Assembly: GCF_030678915.1 (NCBI RefSeq)
Contig: NZ_JAUUTZ010000001.1
Location: forward strand, 1-64,000
Origin: Paracoccus wurundjeri
GTDB taxonomy: Bacteria > Pseudomonadota > Alphaproteobacteria > Rhodobacterales > Rhodobacteraceae
Reading direction: 5' to 3'
Length of the DNA stretch: 64,000 bases
A program made the position numbers and the translations under genes. Under the pieces are notes generated by a model, which was given only the letters and a program-made list of their open reading frames with translations, had not been told where the DNA came from and ran no database searches. This document shows positions 33,410 through 43,066 of the stretch, one piece after another. Position 1 is the stretch's first letter; each line of letters starts with the position of its first letter.

Positions 33410-34897
33410 ATGAGCAATCTTCGGGTGATCGTTCCGGGACAGGAAGGCGAGGCGGGTGAAGTTCAGGCGGTACCTTATTCGCTTGAGGCAGAGCAGCAGC
33501 TTCTGGGTGCGCTTCTGACCAATAACGATGTCTTCGACCGGGTCAGCCAGATCATCAAGCCCGAACATTTCTATCACCCTGTTCACGCCCGCATCTTCGA
33601 GATCTGCGCCGAGCGTATCCGTAAGAATGCACTTGCAAGCCCGGTGACGATAAAAGCCTTCATGGAAAATGACGAAGGTTTGCAAGAGCTTGGCGGCGCA
33701 CCCTATCTGGCGCGGATCGCGGGTGTGGCGATCTCGGCTTATGCGGCGCGTGATTACGCGCAGATGATCCGGGAATTCGCCCTGCGGCGCGAATTGATCG
33801 CACTGGGGCAGGATATTTCCGCGCGCGCCTCGACCGTCGAGGTGGATGACGACGCGGAAGAGCAGATCAAGGCGGCCGAACAGACGCTGTACAAGCTGGG
33901 CGAACAGGGCGTGGCCGAGCGCGGATTCCAAAGCTTTCTCAAGGCGGTGACGGGCGCTGTTCAGGCGGCGAACGCGGCCTATCAACGGGATGGCAAGCTA
34001 TCGGGGATCCCGACCGGACTGATCGATCTGGACAACAAGATGGGCGGGCTGAACAATTCGGACCTGATCATCCTGGCCGGGCGGCCCTCGATGGGGAAAA
34101 CCTCGCTGGTGACGAATATCGCCTTCAACGTTTCCAAGGTGCATAAACTGGGCGAGCGGCCGGATGGCACGCATGGGACCGTGGAAGGCGGCGTGGTCGG
34201 TTTTTTCAGCCTTGAAATGTCGGCGGAGCAGCTTGCCGCCCGTATCCTGTCCGAAGCCGCCGAGGTTCCCAGCGAACGCATCCGCAGCGGCAATATGGAC
34301 GAGGCCGAATTCCGCCGTTTCGTCGAGGCGGCGCATGCGTTGCAGAATTGCCCACTTTATATCGACGACACGCCCGCGCTGCCGATCAATCAGCTTGCCG
34401 CCCGCGCCCGCAAGCTCAAGCGGACGCATGGGCTGGACGTGCTGATCATCGATTATCTGCAATTGCTGCGCCCGGCGACGGCCAAGGACAGCCGCGTGAA
34501 CGAGGTTTCCGAGATTACGCAGGGCCTGAAGGCCATCGCCAAGGAACTGAATATCCCGGTGATCGCGCTGTCGCAGCTTTCGCGTCAGGTCGAAAACCGC
34601 GAGGACAAGCGCCCGCAATTGTCCGACCTGCGCGAATCGGGCAGTATCGAGCAGGATGCCGATATCGTCATGTTCGTGTTCCGCGAGGAATATTACCGCG
34701 AACGCGAAAAACCGTCCGACAGCGATCTGGACGCGATGGCCAAGTGGCAGCAGATCATGGAACAGGTGCATGGCAAGGCCGAAGTGATCCTTGGCAAGCA
34801 GCGGCACGGCCCCATTGGTACGGTCGAACTGGCTTTCGAGGGGCAATTCACCCGTTTCGGCAATCTGGCAAAGGACCGGCAAAGCTCATGGGATTGA
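33410..34897 (+). CDS. dnaB: Replicative DNA helicase
   Basis: A 495-residue DnaB, the hexameric 5'-3' helicase of the replication fork. The N-terminal domain (about 20-125) has 'SLEAEQQLLGALL'; the RecA-like core has Walker A 'AGRPSMGKTS' with Lys230, 'FFSLEMSAEQLAARIL', Walker B 'DVLIIDYLQLL' and 'QLSDLRESGSIEQDAD'. No intein. The 3' end overlaps the DUF486 gene by 10 bases. DnaA boxes upstream suggest that DnaA controls its transcription. Confidence 0.97.
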   Translation: MSNLRVIVPGQEGEAGEVQAVPYSLEAEQQLLGALLTNNDVFDRVSQIIKPEHFYHPVHARIFEICAERIRKNALASPVTIKAFMENDEGLQELGGAPYLARIAGVAISAYAARDYAQMIREFALRRELIALGQDISARASTVEVDDDAEEQIKAAEQTLYKLGEQGVAERGFQSFLKAVTGAVQAANAAYQRDGKLSGIPTGLIDLDNKMGGLNNSDLIILAGRPSMGKTSLVTNIAFNVSKVHKLGERPDGTHGTVEGGVVGFFSLEMSAEQLAARILSEAAEVPSERIRSGNMDEAEFRRFVEAAHALQNCPLYIDDTPALPINQLAARARKLKRTHGLDVLIIDYLQLLRPATAKDSRVNEVSEITQGLKAIAKELNIPVIALSQLSRQVENREDKRPQLSDLRESGSIEQDADIVMFVFREEYYREREKPSDSDLDAMAKWQQIMEQVHGKAEVILGKQRHGPIGTVELAFEGQFTRFGNLAKDRQSSWD

Positions 34898-35244
34898 GCC
34901 TGCCGGTTCCGGTCGTCACGATCGGTTTGCTCATCTTGTCAAATCTGTTCATGACGGTGGCGTGGTATGGGCATCTGAAATTCAAGGCGGCGCCGCTTCT
35001 GACCGTGATCATGGTCAGTTGGGGGATCGCCCTATTTGAATATATCCTGCAGGTGCCGGCCAATCGTGTCGGGTATGACTATTTCAATGCTGCGCAGCTG
35101 AAAACCATACAGGAAGTCATCAGCCTGTCGGTCTTCGCCCTTTTCTCGTGGGTTTACCTGGGCGAGAAGCTGAGCTGGCAGCACGGTGTCGGCTTCATGC
35201 TGATCTGCGCCGGCGCATGGTTCGTGTTCCATGACTGGGGATAA
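34888..35244 (+). CDS. DUF486 / DMT-superfamily small membrane protein
   Basis: A 118-residue protein with four hydrophobic helices (about 8-25, 36-55, 75-92, 98-115), matching the DUF486 group of DMT-like proteins. No substrate is known. It begins inside the dnaB 3' end (10-base overlap, different frame), and its own 3' end reaches the alternative start of the exporter gene, so dnaB, this gene and the exporter may share a transcript. Confidence 0.8.
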   Translation: MGLSLPVPVVTIGLLILSNLFMTVAWYGHLKFKAAPLLTVIMVSWGIALFEYILQVPANRVGYDYFNAAQLKTIQEVISLSVFALFSWVYLGEKLSWQHGVGFMLICAGAWFVFHDWG

Positions 35245-35257
35245 GGTGACCGAAGGC

Positions 35258-36454
35258 ATGGCAGGTAAGAGAACGCCTCCGCATATCCTGACATTGGTGG
35301 CGCTGTCCGGTGTATCGGCGCTGTCGATGAACGTGTTTTTGCCCTCATTGCCTGGCATGGCGCGGGATTTCGGGGTGGAATACGGTGTGATGCAGCTTTC
35401 CGTCTCGGCCTATATCGGGGCCAGTGCGGTGCTGCAGCTTCTGGGTGGCCCGATCAGCGATCGCTGGGGCCGGCGGCCGGTCGTGCTGACTTCGTTGGCC
35501 ATTTTCATCCTTGCGACGATCGGTACATTGCTTGCCCCGAATGTCGGAATTTTCCTGATTTTCCGGTTGATTCAGGCGGTTATAGCAACATGCATGCTGG
35601 TGCCCCGCGCCGTGGTGCGCGATATGTATGATGGTGCGCAGGCGGCGTCGATGATCGGTTACGTGACCATGGGCATGGCCGTCGTTCCCATGATGGCGCC
35701 GGTGGTCGGCGGGATCCTTGATGAAGCCTATGGATGGCGTGCGAATTTCGCGGTGATGGGGCTTCTGGCCTTGCTGGTCGGCATCGTGGCATGGCGCGAT
35801 CTGGGTGAGACGGTTCGGGATGGCGGGCTGTCCATGCGGCAGCAGGCACAAAACTACCCGATTCTGGCGCGTTCGGTGCGGTTCTGGGGCTATTGTCTTG
35901 CAGCGACCCTGTCATCGGGCTGTTTCTTCGCCTATCTCGGCGGGGCTCCTTTCGTGGGCGAGCATGTCTTTGGGCTTTCTCCCGCTGAAGTGGGGTATTT
36001 CTTTGCCGCACCTTCGATCGGTTATCTGACGGGCAATTTCCTGTCGGCCCGGTTCACCGCGCGGTTCGGGTTGAATCGGATGATCCTGATCGGCACCTGT
36101 GTCTGCCTGTTCTTCGTTGCCTCTTCGCTGACGGTACTTCTTTTCGGGATTGTCGATCCGTTTATCTTTTTCGGTGCGATCGCTGGCATGGGTTTGGGTA
36201 ACGGGCTGGTGATGCCTAACGCCAATGCCGGAATGATGAGCGTGCGGCCCGAGCTTGCGGGAACCGCCAGCGGGCTGGGCGGGGCGCTTGCCATTGCCGG
36301 GGGCGCAGTGTTGTCTGCGCTTGCCGGGGCACTTTTGCAGCCCGGAACAGGAGCCATGCCGTTGATGATCATCATGACGGTTTCGGCGGCAGGGGCGCTG
36401 TTGGCGATTCTGTGGGTGCTTCGGCGAGAGGCGCAGTTGAGCCGGGCAAAATAA
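35258..36454 (+). CDS. MFS exporter, Bcr/CflA family
   Basis: A 398-residue major facilitator with 12 hydrophobic segments. Motif A between helices 2 and 3 is 'GGPISDRWGRRPVVL', and the opening 'SGVSALSMNVFLPSLPGMARDFG' is that of Bcr/CflA drug:proton antiporters (bicyclomycin, chloramphenicol). Actual substrate unknown. Two starts are possible: ATG 35231, overlapping the DUF486 gene, or ATG 35258 with AAGGTG upstream; I prefer the second. Confidence 0.85.
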   Translation: MAGKRTPPHILTLVALSGVSALSMNVFLPSLPGMARDFGVEYGVMQLSVSAYIGASAVLQLLGGPISDRWGRRPVVLTSLAIFILATIGTLLAPNVGIFLIFRLIQAVIATCMLVPRAVVRDMYDGAQAASMIGYVTMGMAVVPMMAPVVGGILDEAYGWRANFAVMGLLALLVGIVAWRDLGETVRDGGLSMRQQAQNYPILARSVRFWGYCLAATLSSGCFFAYLGGAPFVGEHVFGLSPAEVGYFFAAPSIGYLTGNFLSARFTARFGLNRMILIGTCVCLFFVASSLTVLLFGIVDPFIFFGAIAGMGLGNGLVMPNANAGMMSVRPELAGTASGLGGALAIAGGAVLSALAGALLQPGTGAMPLMIIMTVSAAGALLAILWVLRREAQLSRAK

Positions 36455-36511
36455 ACCGGGGCGATATAACCAATGGATCGCAAGATGAAGATTTGGAAGG
36501 AATGACCGGGC

Positions 36512-37081
36512 ATGCCGCATGATCCGTTCCATCTTGCTCCGGCGCGGATGCATGAAGCCGAGGGGCAGGGCCGTCATGCTTTCGCGCTGTTTCAGGCGGT
36601 GCGCCACGATGGCCCGCTGATCTGGATTACGCCTGCCCGCGCTTCGCATAGCCCGATGCTGCCCGGATTGCCCGAGGGCGTGGGTGAGCGGTTGCATCTG
36701 ATCCGTCCCGAAAACGAGACGGATTTGCTATGGTCCACCGAGGAAGCATTGCGCAGCCAGCCGGTTGGGCTGGTCATCGCCGAACCCGAAATTCCCATGT
36801 CCCTGACCGTTGCCCGCCGGCTGCAACTGGCTGCCGAGGCCGGGCAGACTCCGGGGCTGATGCTGATCCGTGAAGGAGCAGGCAGCAATGCCACTGAAAC
36901 AAGATGGCATTGCGATCCTGTGGCGGGAAGCGCGGACTCGACTCTGCATCGCTGGTCCCTTAAAAAGAACAAAAAGGGAACATTTGGCAAGTGGATATTG
37001 CATTGGAATGGTGAAACGGCTGCTTTCGATCTGGTTTCCAAGACTGGCAAGCGATCTTCATCTGCGACATCGACCCGGTAA
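36512..37081 (+). CDS. imuA: ImuA, mutasome accessory protein
   Basis: A 189-residue ImuA (formerly SulA-like or ImuA'), recognised by its position before imuB and dnaE2 and by the C-terminal pattern 'LHRWSLKKNKKGTFGKWILHW', matching the W-xL-xRNRxGxxGxW motif of the family. The central region is RecA-like in other members, but no Walker A is visible here, as usual. Its 3' end overlaps imuB by 74 bases in another frame. No GTTC-N7-GTTC LexA box is visible in the 57 bases before it. Confidence 0.82.
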   Translation: MPHDPFHLAPARMHEAEGQGRHAFALFQAVRHDGPLIWITPARASHSPMLPGLPEGVGERLHLIRPENETDLLWSTEEALRSQPVGLVIAEPEIPMSLTVARRLQLAAEAGQTPGLMLIREGAGSNATETRWHCDPVAGSADSTLHRWSLKKNKKGTFGKWILHWNGETAAFDLVSKTGKRSSSATSTR

Positions 37082-38474
37082 GGGGCCATTTGCCTTAAGT
37101 CACCGGTCAGGCAATACCATTCATCTGCATTGCCTGAACATGATTGCCGAAGCACAGGGACTGCGCCGGGGAATGCCTCTGGCCGATGCGCGCGCGATCT
37201 GTCCCCGGCTTGTGACCCATCCCGCCGATCTGCCGCGGGAAGCGGCGGGGCTGATGGCGCTGCGGCGTTTTACGCTGCGTTATGCGCCCTTGGTTGCAAA
37301 GGATGGCAGCGACGGGCTGATCGCGGATATTTCCGGGGTGCCGCATCTATTCGGGGGCGAGGAAGCCCTGCGTGACGATCTGCATGCGCGGTTTGCGGGG
37401 GCGGGCATCACGGTCGAAACGGCGATTGCCGGATCGCGCGGGGCGGCATTCGCATTGGCGCGCCATGGTGGCGGGATCATTCCCGACGGGGCTCTGAAAC
37501 GGGGAATCGCGGCGCTTCCGGTCGCGGGCTTGCGGATCGGACACGAGATAGCCGGGGGGCTGATCCGGCTGGGTCTGACCCGGATCGGGGATCTGGCCTG
37601 CCAGCCGCGGGCGCCTCTGGTACGGCGCTTTGGACCCGGGCTGATGATGCGGCTGGATCAGGCGTTGGGGGAGCGGTCCGAACCGGTTGCGGCTGAACCC
37701 GAAGCGCCGCATTTCGGGGTGCGGATGACCCTGCCCGAACCCATTGGCCTGCAGGCGGATGTCATGGCCTCTTTGCTGCGCCTGCTGAAACAACTCGGCA
37801 GAAAACTGGCCCGTCATGAGATGGGCGCCCGCCGGTTGCGGCTGGAGCTTATGCGGGTGGACCGGGAGACGATAAGGATCGAGATCGGTCTTGCCCGTCC
37901 GATGCGTGATCCTTTTCGGATCGCGGCGCTGTTCACCAGAAAACTTGAAGAGGTCGATGCGGGTTTCGGCATTGAGGCCATGCGGCTTCATGCCCATGTC
38001 ACGGAAAACCTGCCGCCCGAGCAAATTGACGATACGCCAGATCAGGAGGATGTACTTGCCGATCTGTTCTCGCGTCTTGGCAATCGTCTGGGATTTCAGC
38101 ATGTGCAGCGCCTGCTTCCTGCCGATAGCGACATCCCCGAACGTAGCTTTACGCTTTCTGCCGCAGCCTATAGCCAGGCCGAGACCAGACCTCTGCGATA
38201 CGGACCGCCGCGCCCGGTCATCATTTTCCCGCCCGAACCGGTCACAGCCGTTTCTGGCCACCCGCCCGTACGCTTCCGCTGGCGTCGGAGGGGATACACG
38301 ACCTTGCGGGCCACGGGCCCCGAGCGGATTGCCCCGGAATGGTGGTTCGATGATCCGGCATGGCGCAGCGGGATCCGCGACTATTGGCGGATCGAGACGC
38401 GGCAGGGGCCGCGCCTGTGGTTGTTTCATACGCCACAGGCACCGGCATGGGCCATGCAGGGAGAATTCGCATGA
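37008..38474 (+). CDS. imuB: ImuB, Y-family polymerase-like mutasome hub
   Basis: A 488-residue Y-family relative. It begins 'MVKRLLSIWFPRLASDLHLR' instead of the DMDxFYAxVE of active enzymes, so the first catalytic acids are lost, and no SxDE motif is seen: it is inactive as a polymerase. In other bacteria ImuB binds the beta clamp, ImuA and DnaE2 and holds the mutasome together. The start is within imuA (74-base overlap), and the stop overlaps the dnaE2 start by 4 bases (ATGA). Confidence 0.93.
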   Translation: MVKRLLSIWFPRLASDLHLRHRPGKGPFALSHRSGNTIHLHCLNMIAEAQGLRRGMPLADARAICPRLVTHPADLPREAAGLMALRRFTLRYAPLVAKDGSDGLIADISGVPHLFGGEEALRDDLHARFAGAGITVETAIAGSRGAAFALARHGGGIIPDGALKRGIAALPVAGLRIGHEIAGGLIRLGLTRIGDLACQPRAPLVRRFGPGLMMRLDQALGERSEPVAAEPEAPHFGVRMTLPEPIGLQADVMASLLRLLKQLGRKLARHEMGARRLRLELMRVDRETIRIEIGLARPMRDPFRIAALFTRKLEEVDAGFGIEAMRLHAHVTENLPPEQIDDTPDQEDVLADLFSRLGNRLGFQHVQRLLPADSDIPERSFTLSAAAYSQAETRPLRYGPPRPVIIFPPEPVTAVSGHPPVRFRWRRRGYTTLRATGPERIAPEWWFDDPAWRSGIRDYWRIETRQGPRLWLFHTPQAPAWAMQGEFA

Positions 38475-41400
38475 AAGATTATGCCGAACTTTGCGTGACC
38501 AGCAATTTCACCTTCCTGACCGGCGCATCGCATCCCGAGGAACTGATCACGCGTGCTGCGCAACTTGGCCTTGCCGCCATTGCGATCACCGACCGTAATT
38601 CAGTTGCTGGTGTGGTCCGGGCCTGGACGGCGTTGAAAGAGATGAAGCGCTCGCAGGCAGAGGAAGACACTCCTATCGTTCCGCGCGATATGCCTTTGCC
38701 GAAATTTATCGCGGGCTGCCGGCTTGTGCTGACTGACAGCCCGGTGGAATGGCTGGCATTGCCAACCGATGTTGCGGCCTGGTCGCGACTGACGCGGCTG
38801 CTGTCGCTGGGCAAGGGGCGGGCGCCAAAGGGCGAATGTCATCTGGGCAGCCGGGATTTGCAGGAATGGGGCAGGGGGATGATCCTGATCGCCCTGCCGC
38901 CGGATCCTTTGGAAAGCGGTTGCAGCCATGCTGATCTGCGTGCCATGGGGCACCGTTTTCCCGGGTTTTGCTATCTGGGGGTCGCACCGCGTTATGACGG
39001 GCGCGATCCGCTGCGTTTCGATCATCTGGAGCGGATTGCGCACAAGACCTGTCTGCCGATGACAGCGGTAGGCGATGTGCTGATGCATCGTGCCGCGCGC
39101 CGCCCTCTGGTCGATGTGCTGACCTGTCTGCGGATCGGCTGCACCATCGACGATATCGGCCTGAACCGTCTGACCAATGGTGAACGCCGCCTGAAAGCCG
39201 GGGCCGAGATGGCGCGGCTGTTTCAGCACCACCCCGCTGCGATCCGGCGCACAATGGACATCGCGGATCGCTGCGGATTCGATCTTGGTCATCTGCGTGG
39301 GCAATATCCGGATGAGGAACAGGATGGCGAACCCGCACAGGATCGGCTGGAACGATTGGTGCGAGAGGGGGGTATCTGGCGCTATCCCGATGGGCTGCCG
39401 CCGAAAATCGCCGCGCGTGTCGAAACGGAATTGCGGCTGATCGCGGAGCTGGAATACGCGCCCTATTTTCTGACCGTGCGTGACATTGTGAGTTTTGCGC
39501 GATCAAAGGGAATTCTGTGTCAGGGGCGCGGTTCGGCGGCGAATTCGGTCATCTGCTACCTGTTGGGCATTACCGAGGTGCAGCCCGGTTCCATTACCCT
39601 GATCTTCGAGCGTTTCATCAGCAAAGAACGTGGCGAACCGCCGGATATCGACGTGGATTTCGAGCATGAGCGCCGGGAAGAAGTCATTCAGTGGATATAT
39701 AAGAAATATGGCCGCGAACATGCGGGGCTGACTGCGACCGTCATCCGTTTCCAATCGCGCGCCGCCATTCGCGAGGTCGGCAAGGTCATGGGCCTGTCTC
39801 AGGATGTGCTGGCCCGGATGACCGGGTTGATGTGGGGCTCCTCCTCGAAAGGGCCGGGTATCGGGGAATTGCGGGCGGCCGGCCTTGATCCCAATGACAG
39901 GCGCGTCGGACTGACGGCCCGGCTGATCGGTGAAATCATCGGCTTCCCCCGGCATTTGTCGCAGCATGTCGGCGGTTTCGTCATCACCCAGGGCCGTCTG
40001 GATGAGCTTTGTCCCATCGAGAACGCGGCGATGAAGGATCGCACCGTGATCGAATGGAACAAGGATGATATCGACAGTCTTGATCTGATGAAAGTCGATG
40101 TGCTGGGGCTTGGCATGCTGACCTGCATCCGCAAGGCTTTCAAGTTGCTGAAGGATCATCGCGGGCTGGAACTGACGCTGGACAGTTTTCGGCCCGACGA
40201 TGATCCGGATGCACCACCCGTTTATGATATGCTTTGCAGGGCCGATGCCGTGGGCGTGTTCCAGGTCGAAAGCAGGGCGCAGATGAATTTCCTGCCCCGG
40301 ATGCAGCCGCGTGACCTTTATGATCTGATCTGCGAGGTCGCCATCGTCCGCCCCGGCCCGATTCAGGGCGGTATGGTCCAGCCCTTCCTCAATCGCCGTC
40401 AGAAACGGGAGAGTGTCGAGGATCTGGGCCCCGAGTTGATGGAGGTTCTGAAAGGCACTTATGGCATACCGCTGTTTCAGGAACAGGCGATGCAGATCGC
40501 CGTGATCGCCGCCGGCTTCACGCCAGCCGAGGCGGATCATCTGCGGCGCTCGCTGGCCACCTTCCGGCGCATGGGCACGATCCACAGATTTCGTGATCGT
40601 TTCATCACGGGAATGCTGCAAAATGGCTATGATCCGGATTTCGCCGCCCGCTGTTTCGCCCAGATCGAAGGTTTCGCCGATTATGGCTTTCCCGAAAGCC
40701 ATGCGGCCAGCTTCGCGCGGTTGGTCTATATTTCGGCATGGATCAAATGCCATCATCCGGCGGTATTTACCTGTGCTCTGCTGAACAGCCAGCCGATGGG
40801 CTTTTACGGCCCGGCGCAGCTTGTACGGGATGCCCGCGATCATGGGGTCGAGGTTTTGCCGGTCTCGGTCAATCACTCCGAATGGGATTGCACATTGGAG
40901 GCGTGCGGCGATGGCGAACTCGCATTGCGTCTTGGCTTGCGTCAGATCAAAGGGATGAAGGAGGAGGATGCAGAACAGATCGCTAAGTTCCGGGGCAATG
41001 GGTATCCCGATGTCGAAAGCCTGTGGCTCCGGGCCGGGATCAAACCCGAGATATTGGAACGGCTGGCCGAAGCGGATGCCTTCGTCACAATCGGAGTTGG
41101 CCGCCGGGACGCATTATGGGCCGCCCGCGCCCTGCGCTCTCCGGGAATGCTGCCACTGTTCGGCGCGGATGGTGAGGGCGTAGATGAACCGAAAGTGATA
41201 TTGCCCACGATGACATTGGGGCAGGAGGTGATCGAGGATTATCTTTCGATGCGTCTTTCCCTGCGGGCGCATCCGCTGGAAATACTGCGCCGGCGCTTGC
41301 CCGAAAGCATGGTGCATGAGCGATTATCCGTCATGAATGGTCGGGTTTCCGTGACCGGCCTTGTCATTACCCGACAACGGCCGGCGACAGCCTCTGGCGT

Positions 41401-41695
41401 CATCTTCCTGACGCTGGAGGATGAAACCGGCACCTCGAACATCGTTGTCTGGAGGCGAATCTACGAACGTTACCGCAATGCGATCATCGGTGGCCGCCTG
41501 CTGCGCGTTACCGGCCGTATCGAGCGTGAAGGGCAGGTGGTGCATGTCATCGCTGAAAAGATTGAAGATCTGTCTCTTATGCTGGCAAATATCAGCGGTC
41601 CCGGACGCATTGCCGGAAACGGGCCGCCGCAGCCCTCGGCCCGGCATCCGCGAGAGCAGGCGAAGCGGCTTTTCCCAAGCCGGGATTTTCACTGA
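38471..41695 (+). CDS. dnaE2: Error-prone DNA polymerase III alpha subunit
   Basis: A 1074-residue DnaE2, the C-family polymerase that carries out damage-induced mutagenic synthesis. It opens with the PHP domain 'YAELCVTSNFTFLTGASHPE', carries the catalytic Asp pair in 'PPDIDVDFEHERREEV' (near residue 393), and a C-terminal OB-fold ('VTGLVITRQRPATASGVIFL'). It lacks the C-terminal tail of replicative DnaE. The ATGA overlap with imuB shows a single operon imuA-imuB-dnaE2. Confidence 0.97.
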   Translation: MKDYAELCVTSNFTFLTGASHPEELITRAAQLGLAAIAITDRNSVAGVVRAWTALKEMKRSQAEEDTPIVPRDMPLPKFIAGCRLVLTDSPVEWLALPTDVAAWSRLTRLLSLGKGRAPKGECHLGSRDLQEWGRGMILIALPPDPLESGCSHADLRAMGHRFPGFCYLGVAPRYDGRDPLRFDHLERIAHKTCLPMTAVGDVLMHRAARRPLVDVLTCLRIGCTIDDIGLNRLTNGERRLKAGAEMARLFQHHPAAIRRTMDIADRCGFDLGHLRGQYPDEEQDGEPAQDRLERLVREGGIWRYPDGLPPKIAARVETELRLIAELEYAPYFLTVRDIVSFARSKGILCQGRGSAANSVICYLLGITEVQPGSITLIFERFISKERGEPPDIDVDFEHERREEVIQWIYKKYGREHAGLTATVIRFQSRAAIREVGKVMGLSQDVLARMTGLMWGSSSKGPGIGELRAAGLDPNDRRVGLTARLIGEIIGFPRHLSQHVGGFVITQGRLDELCPIENAAMKDRTVIEWNKDDIDSLDLMKVDVLGLGMLTCIRKAFKLLKDHRGLELTLDSFRPDDDPDAPPVYDMLCRADAVGVFQVESRAQMNFLPRMQPRDLYDLICEVAIVRPGPIQGGMVQPFLNRRQKRESVEDLGPELMEVLKGTYGIPLFQEQAMQIAVIAAGFTPAEADHLRRSLATFRRMGTIHRFRDRFITGMLQNGYDPDFAARCFAQIEGFADYGFPESHAASFARLVYISAWIKCHHPAVFTCALLNSQPMGFYGPAQLVRDARDHGVEVLPVSVNHSEWDCTLEACGDGELALRLGLRQIKGMKEEDAEQIAKFRGNGYPDVESLWLRAGIKPEILERLAEADAFVTIGVGRRDALWAARALRSPGMLPLFGADGEGVDEPKVILPTMTLGQEVIEDYLSMRLSLRAHPLEILRRRLPESMVHERLSVMNGRVSVTGLVITRQRPATASGVIFLTLEDETGTSNIVVWRRIYERYRNAIIGGRLLRVTGRIEREGQVVHVIAEKIEDLSLMLANISGPGRIAGNGPPQPSARHPREQAKRLFPSRDFH

Positions 41696-41779
41696 TCCGG
41701 TGCGAAATGCAGCCCCGAGCGTGCCAGAGCTGATAGCGTCGCCCGGAACTGATATCTCGCCGCCGGGATCAACTTCGGA

Positions 41780-43066
41780 TCATCGACCGAAACCCGCCGC
41801 ATTCGGCAGCCAGGTCGTCAGTTCCGGAACGGCAATCAGAACGGCCATACCGCCCAGCATCAGCAGAACGAAAGGTGCCGCACCTCGGACGATAGTGCCA
41901 AGCGTGGCATCGGTAATGCCCTTGATGACGAACAGGTTCATACCCACCGGGGGTGTGATCATGGCGAGTTCCAGATTGACCATCAGCAGGATACCGTACC
42001 AGATCGGGTCGATCCCGAGACTGGTGATCGTCGGAAGCAGGATAGGCGTCGTGATCAGGATGATGGCGATGGATTCAAGAAACATGCCAAGCACGAAGAT
42101 CAGCCCCATGACCACAAGGATGAAACCGATCGGACCAAGGCCGAAGCCTGCCACCGTCTCCGTTACGCCGACGGGCAGGCGGATCAGGGTGATCGCATGT
42201 CCGAACATCGCCGCGCCCGCAATGATCATGAATACCATCATCGATGTGCGCATAGTGGAATAGGCGCAGTCCCACAGCTCGCGCAGGCCAAAGTTCCGAT
42301 AGACCAGAACAGCGACCAGAAGCGCATAAAGAGATCCTGCCGCCGCAGCCTCGGTGGCGGTGAAGACGCCGAAATAGATACCACCCATCACAACCGGCGG
42401 TGCAAGCAGTGCCCAGACCGACCGGCGGAATGCTGCGGCCGCCTTGGGCCAGCCAGCCCATTCCGGTGAAGCGATTCCGCGGCGGGCACGGGCCTGCAGC
42501 ACGCAGAAGATCGAAAAGACCAGCGCCAGCAACAGGCCGGGCACCACTCCGGCAAGAAAGAGCGCACCGATCGATGCGTCCGAAACGACGGCATACAGGA
42601 TCATCGGGCCCGAAGGCGGGATCAGGATGCCAAGTGTGCCCCCGGCTGCGACCACGCCCAATGCATCGCGTTCTGGATAGCCGAAGCGTTTCATCTGGGG
42701 GATCGCGCTTGACCCTATGGAAAGCGCGGTTGCGACGGATGAGCCGGAAATGGCAGCGAAGATGGTGCAAGCCAGCACGGTTGCGACACCAAGGCCGCCT
42801 TTGACATGGCCGATCACCGTATGGGCGAAATCATAAAGATCGTCGATTACCCGTGCCTTGATCATAACCTGCGCCATGAAGACAAATAACGGGATGGTGC
42901 TGAGGACCGGCTTGTTCATATGCATGTAGACCGCGTCTCCAAGCCCGTCGATATCGCCTTCGACCAGCAAAAGGATTCCGCCGGCAGTCAGACCCAGCGC
43001 AGCGAAGATCGGAATACCGCTCAGAAGCAGCAGAAGCAGGACACCAAAGACCAGAAAAAGCGTCAC
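41780..43066 (-). CDS. TRAP transporter large permease (DctM)
   Basis: A 428-residue membrane protein with about 12 hydrophobic segments, including 'GGTLGILIPPSGPMILYAVV' and 'GMFLESIAIILITTPILLP', DctM/TRAP hallmarks. Start is GTG at 43066 (VTLFLVFG), with GGGAGGTG upstream and a 4-base overlap (GTGA) with the small permease gene. It is the last gene of the catabolic operon and imports the substrate with DctQ and DctP using the sodium gradient. Confidence 0.92.
   Translation of the reverse strand: MTLFLVFGVLLLLLLSGIPIFAALGLTAGGILLLVEGDIDGLGDAVYMHMNKPVLSTIPLFVFMAQVMIKARVIDDLYDFAHTVIGHVKGGLGVATVLACTIFAAISGSSVATALSIGSSAIPQMKRFGYPERDALGVVAAGGTLGILIPPSGPMILYAVVSDASIGALFLAGVVPGLLLALVFSIFCVLQARARRGIASPEWAGWPKAAAAFRRSVWALLAPPVVMGGIYFGVFTATEAAAAGSLYALLVAVLVYRNFGLRELWDCAYSTMRTSMMVFMIIAGAAMFGHAITLIRLPVGVTETVAGFGLGPIGFILVVMGLIFVLGMFLESIAIILITTPILLPTITSLGIDPIWYGILLMVNLELAMITPPVGMNLFVIKGITDATLGTIVRGAAPFVLLMLGGMAVLIAVPELTTWLPNAAGFGR

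Noticed and set aside
34348..34887. Extended frame upstream of the DUF486 gene inside dnaB
   Set aside because: The first 180 codons are a shadow of dnaB; the membrane protein begins at the ATG at 34888.
36525..36540. GTTC-N7-CTCC near the imuA start as a LexA box
   Set aside because: The second half-site mismatches GTTC at two of four positions and it lies inside the coding sequence.
39503..40876. A 457-codon open frame opposite dnaE2
   Set aside because: dnaE2 motifs are intact on the plus strand; the antisense product has no recognisable domain.
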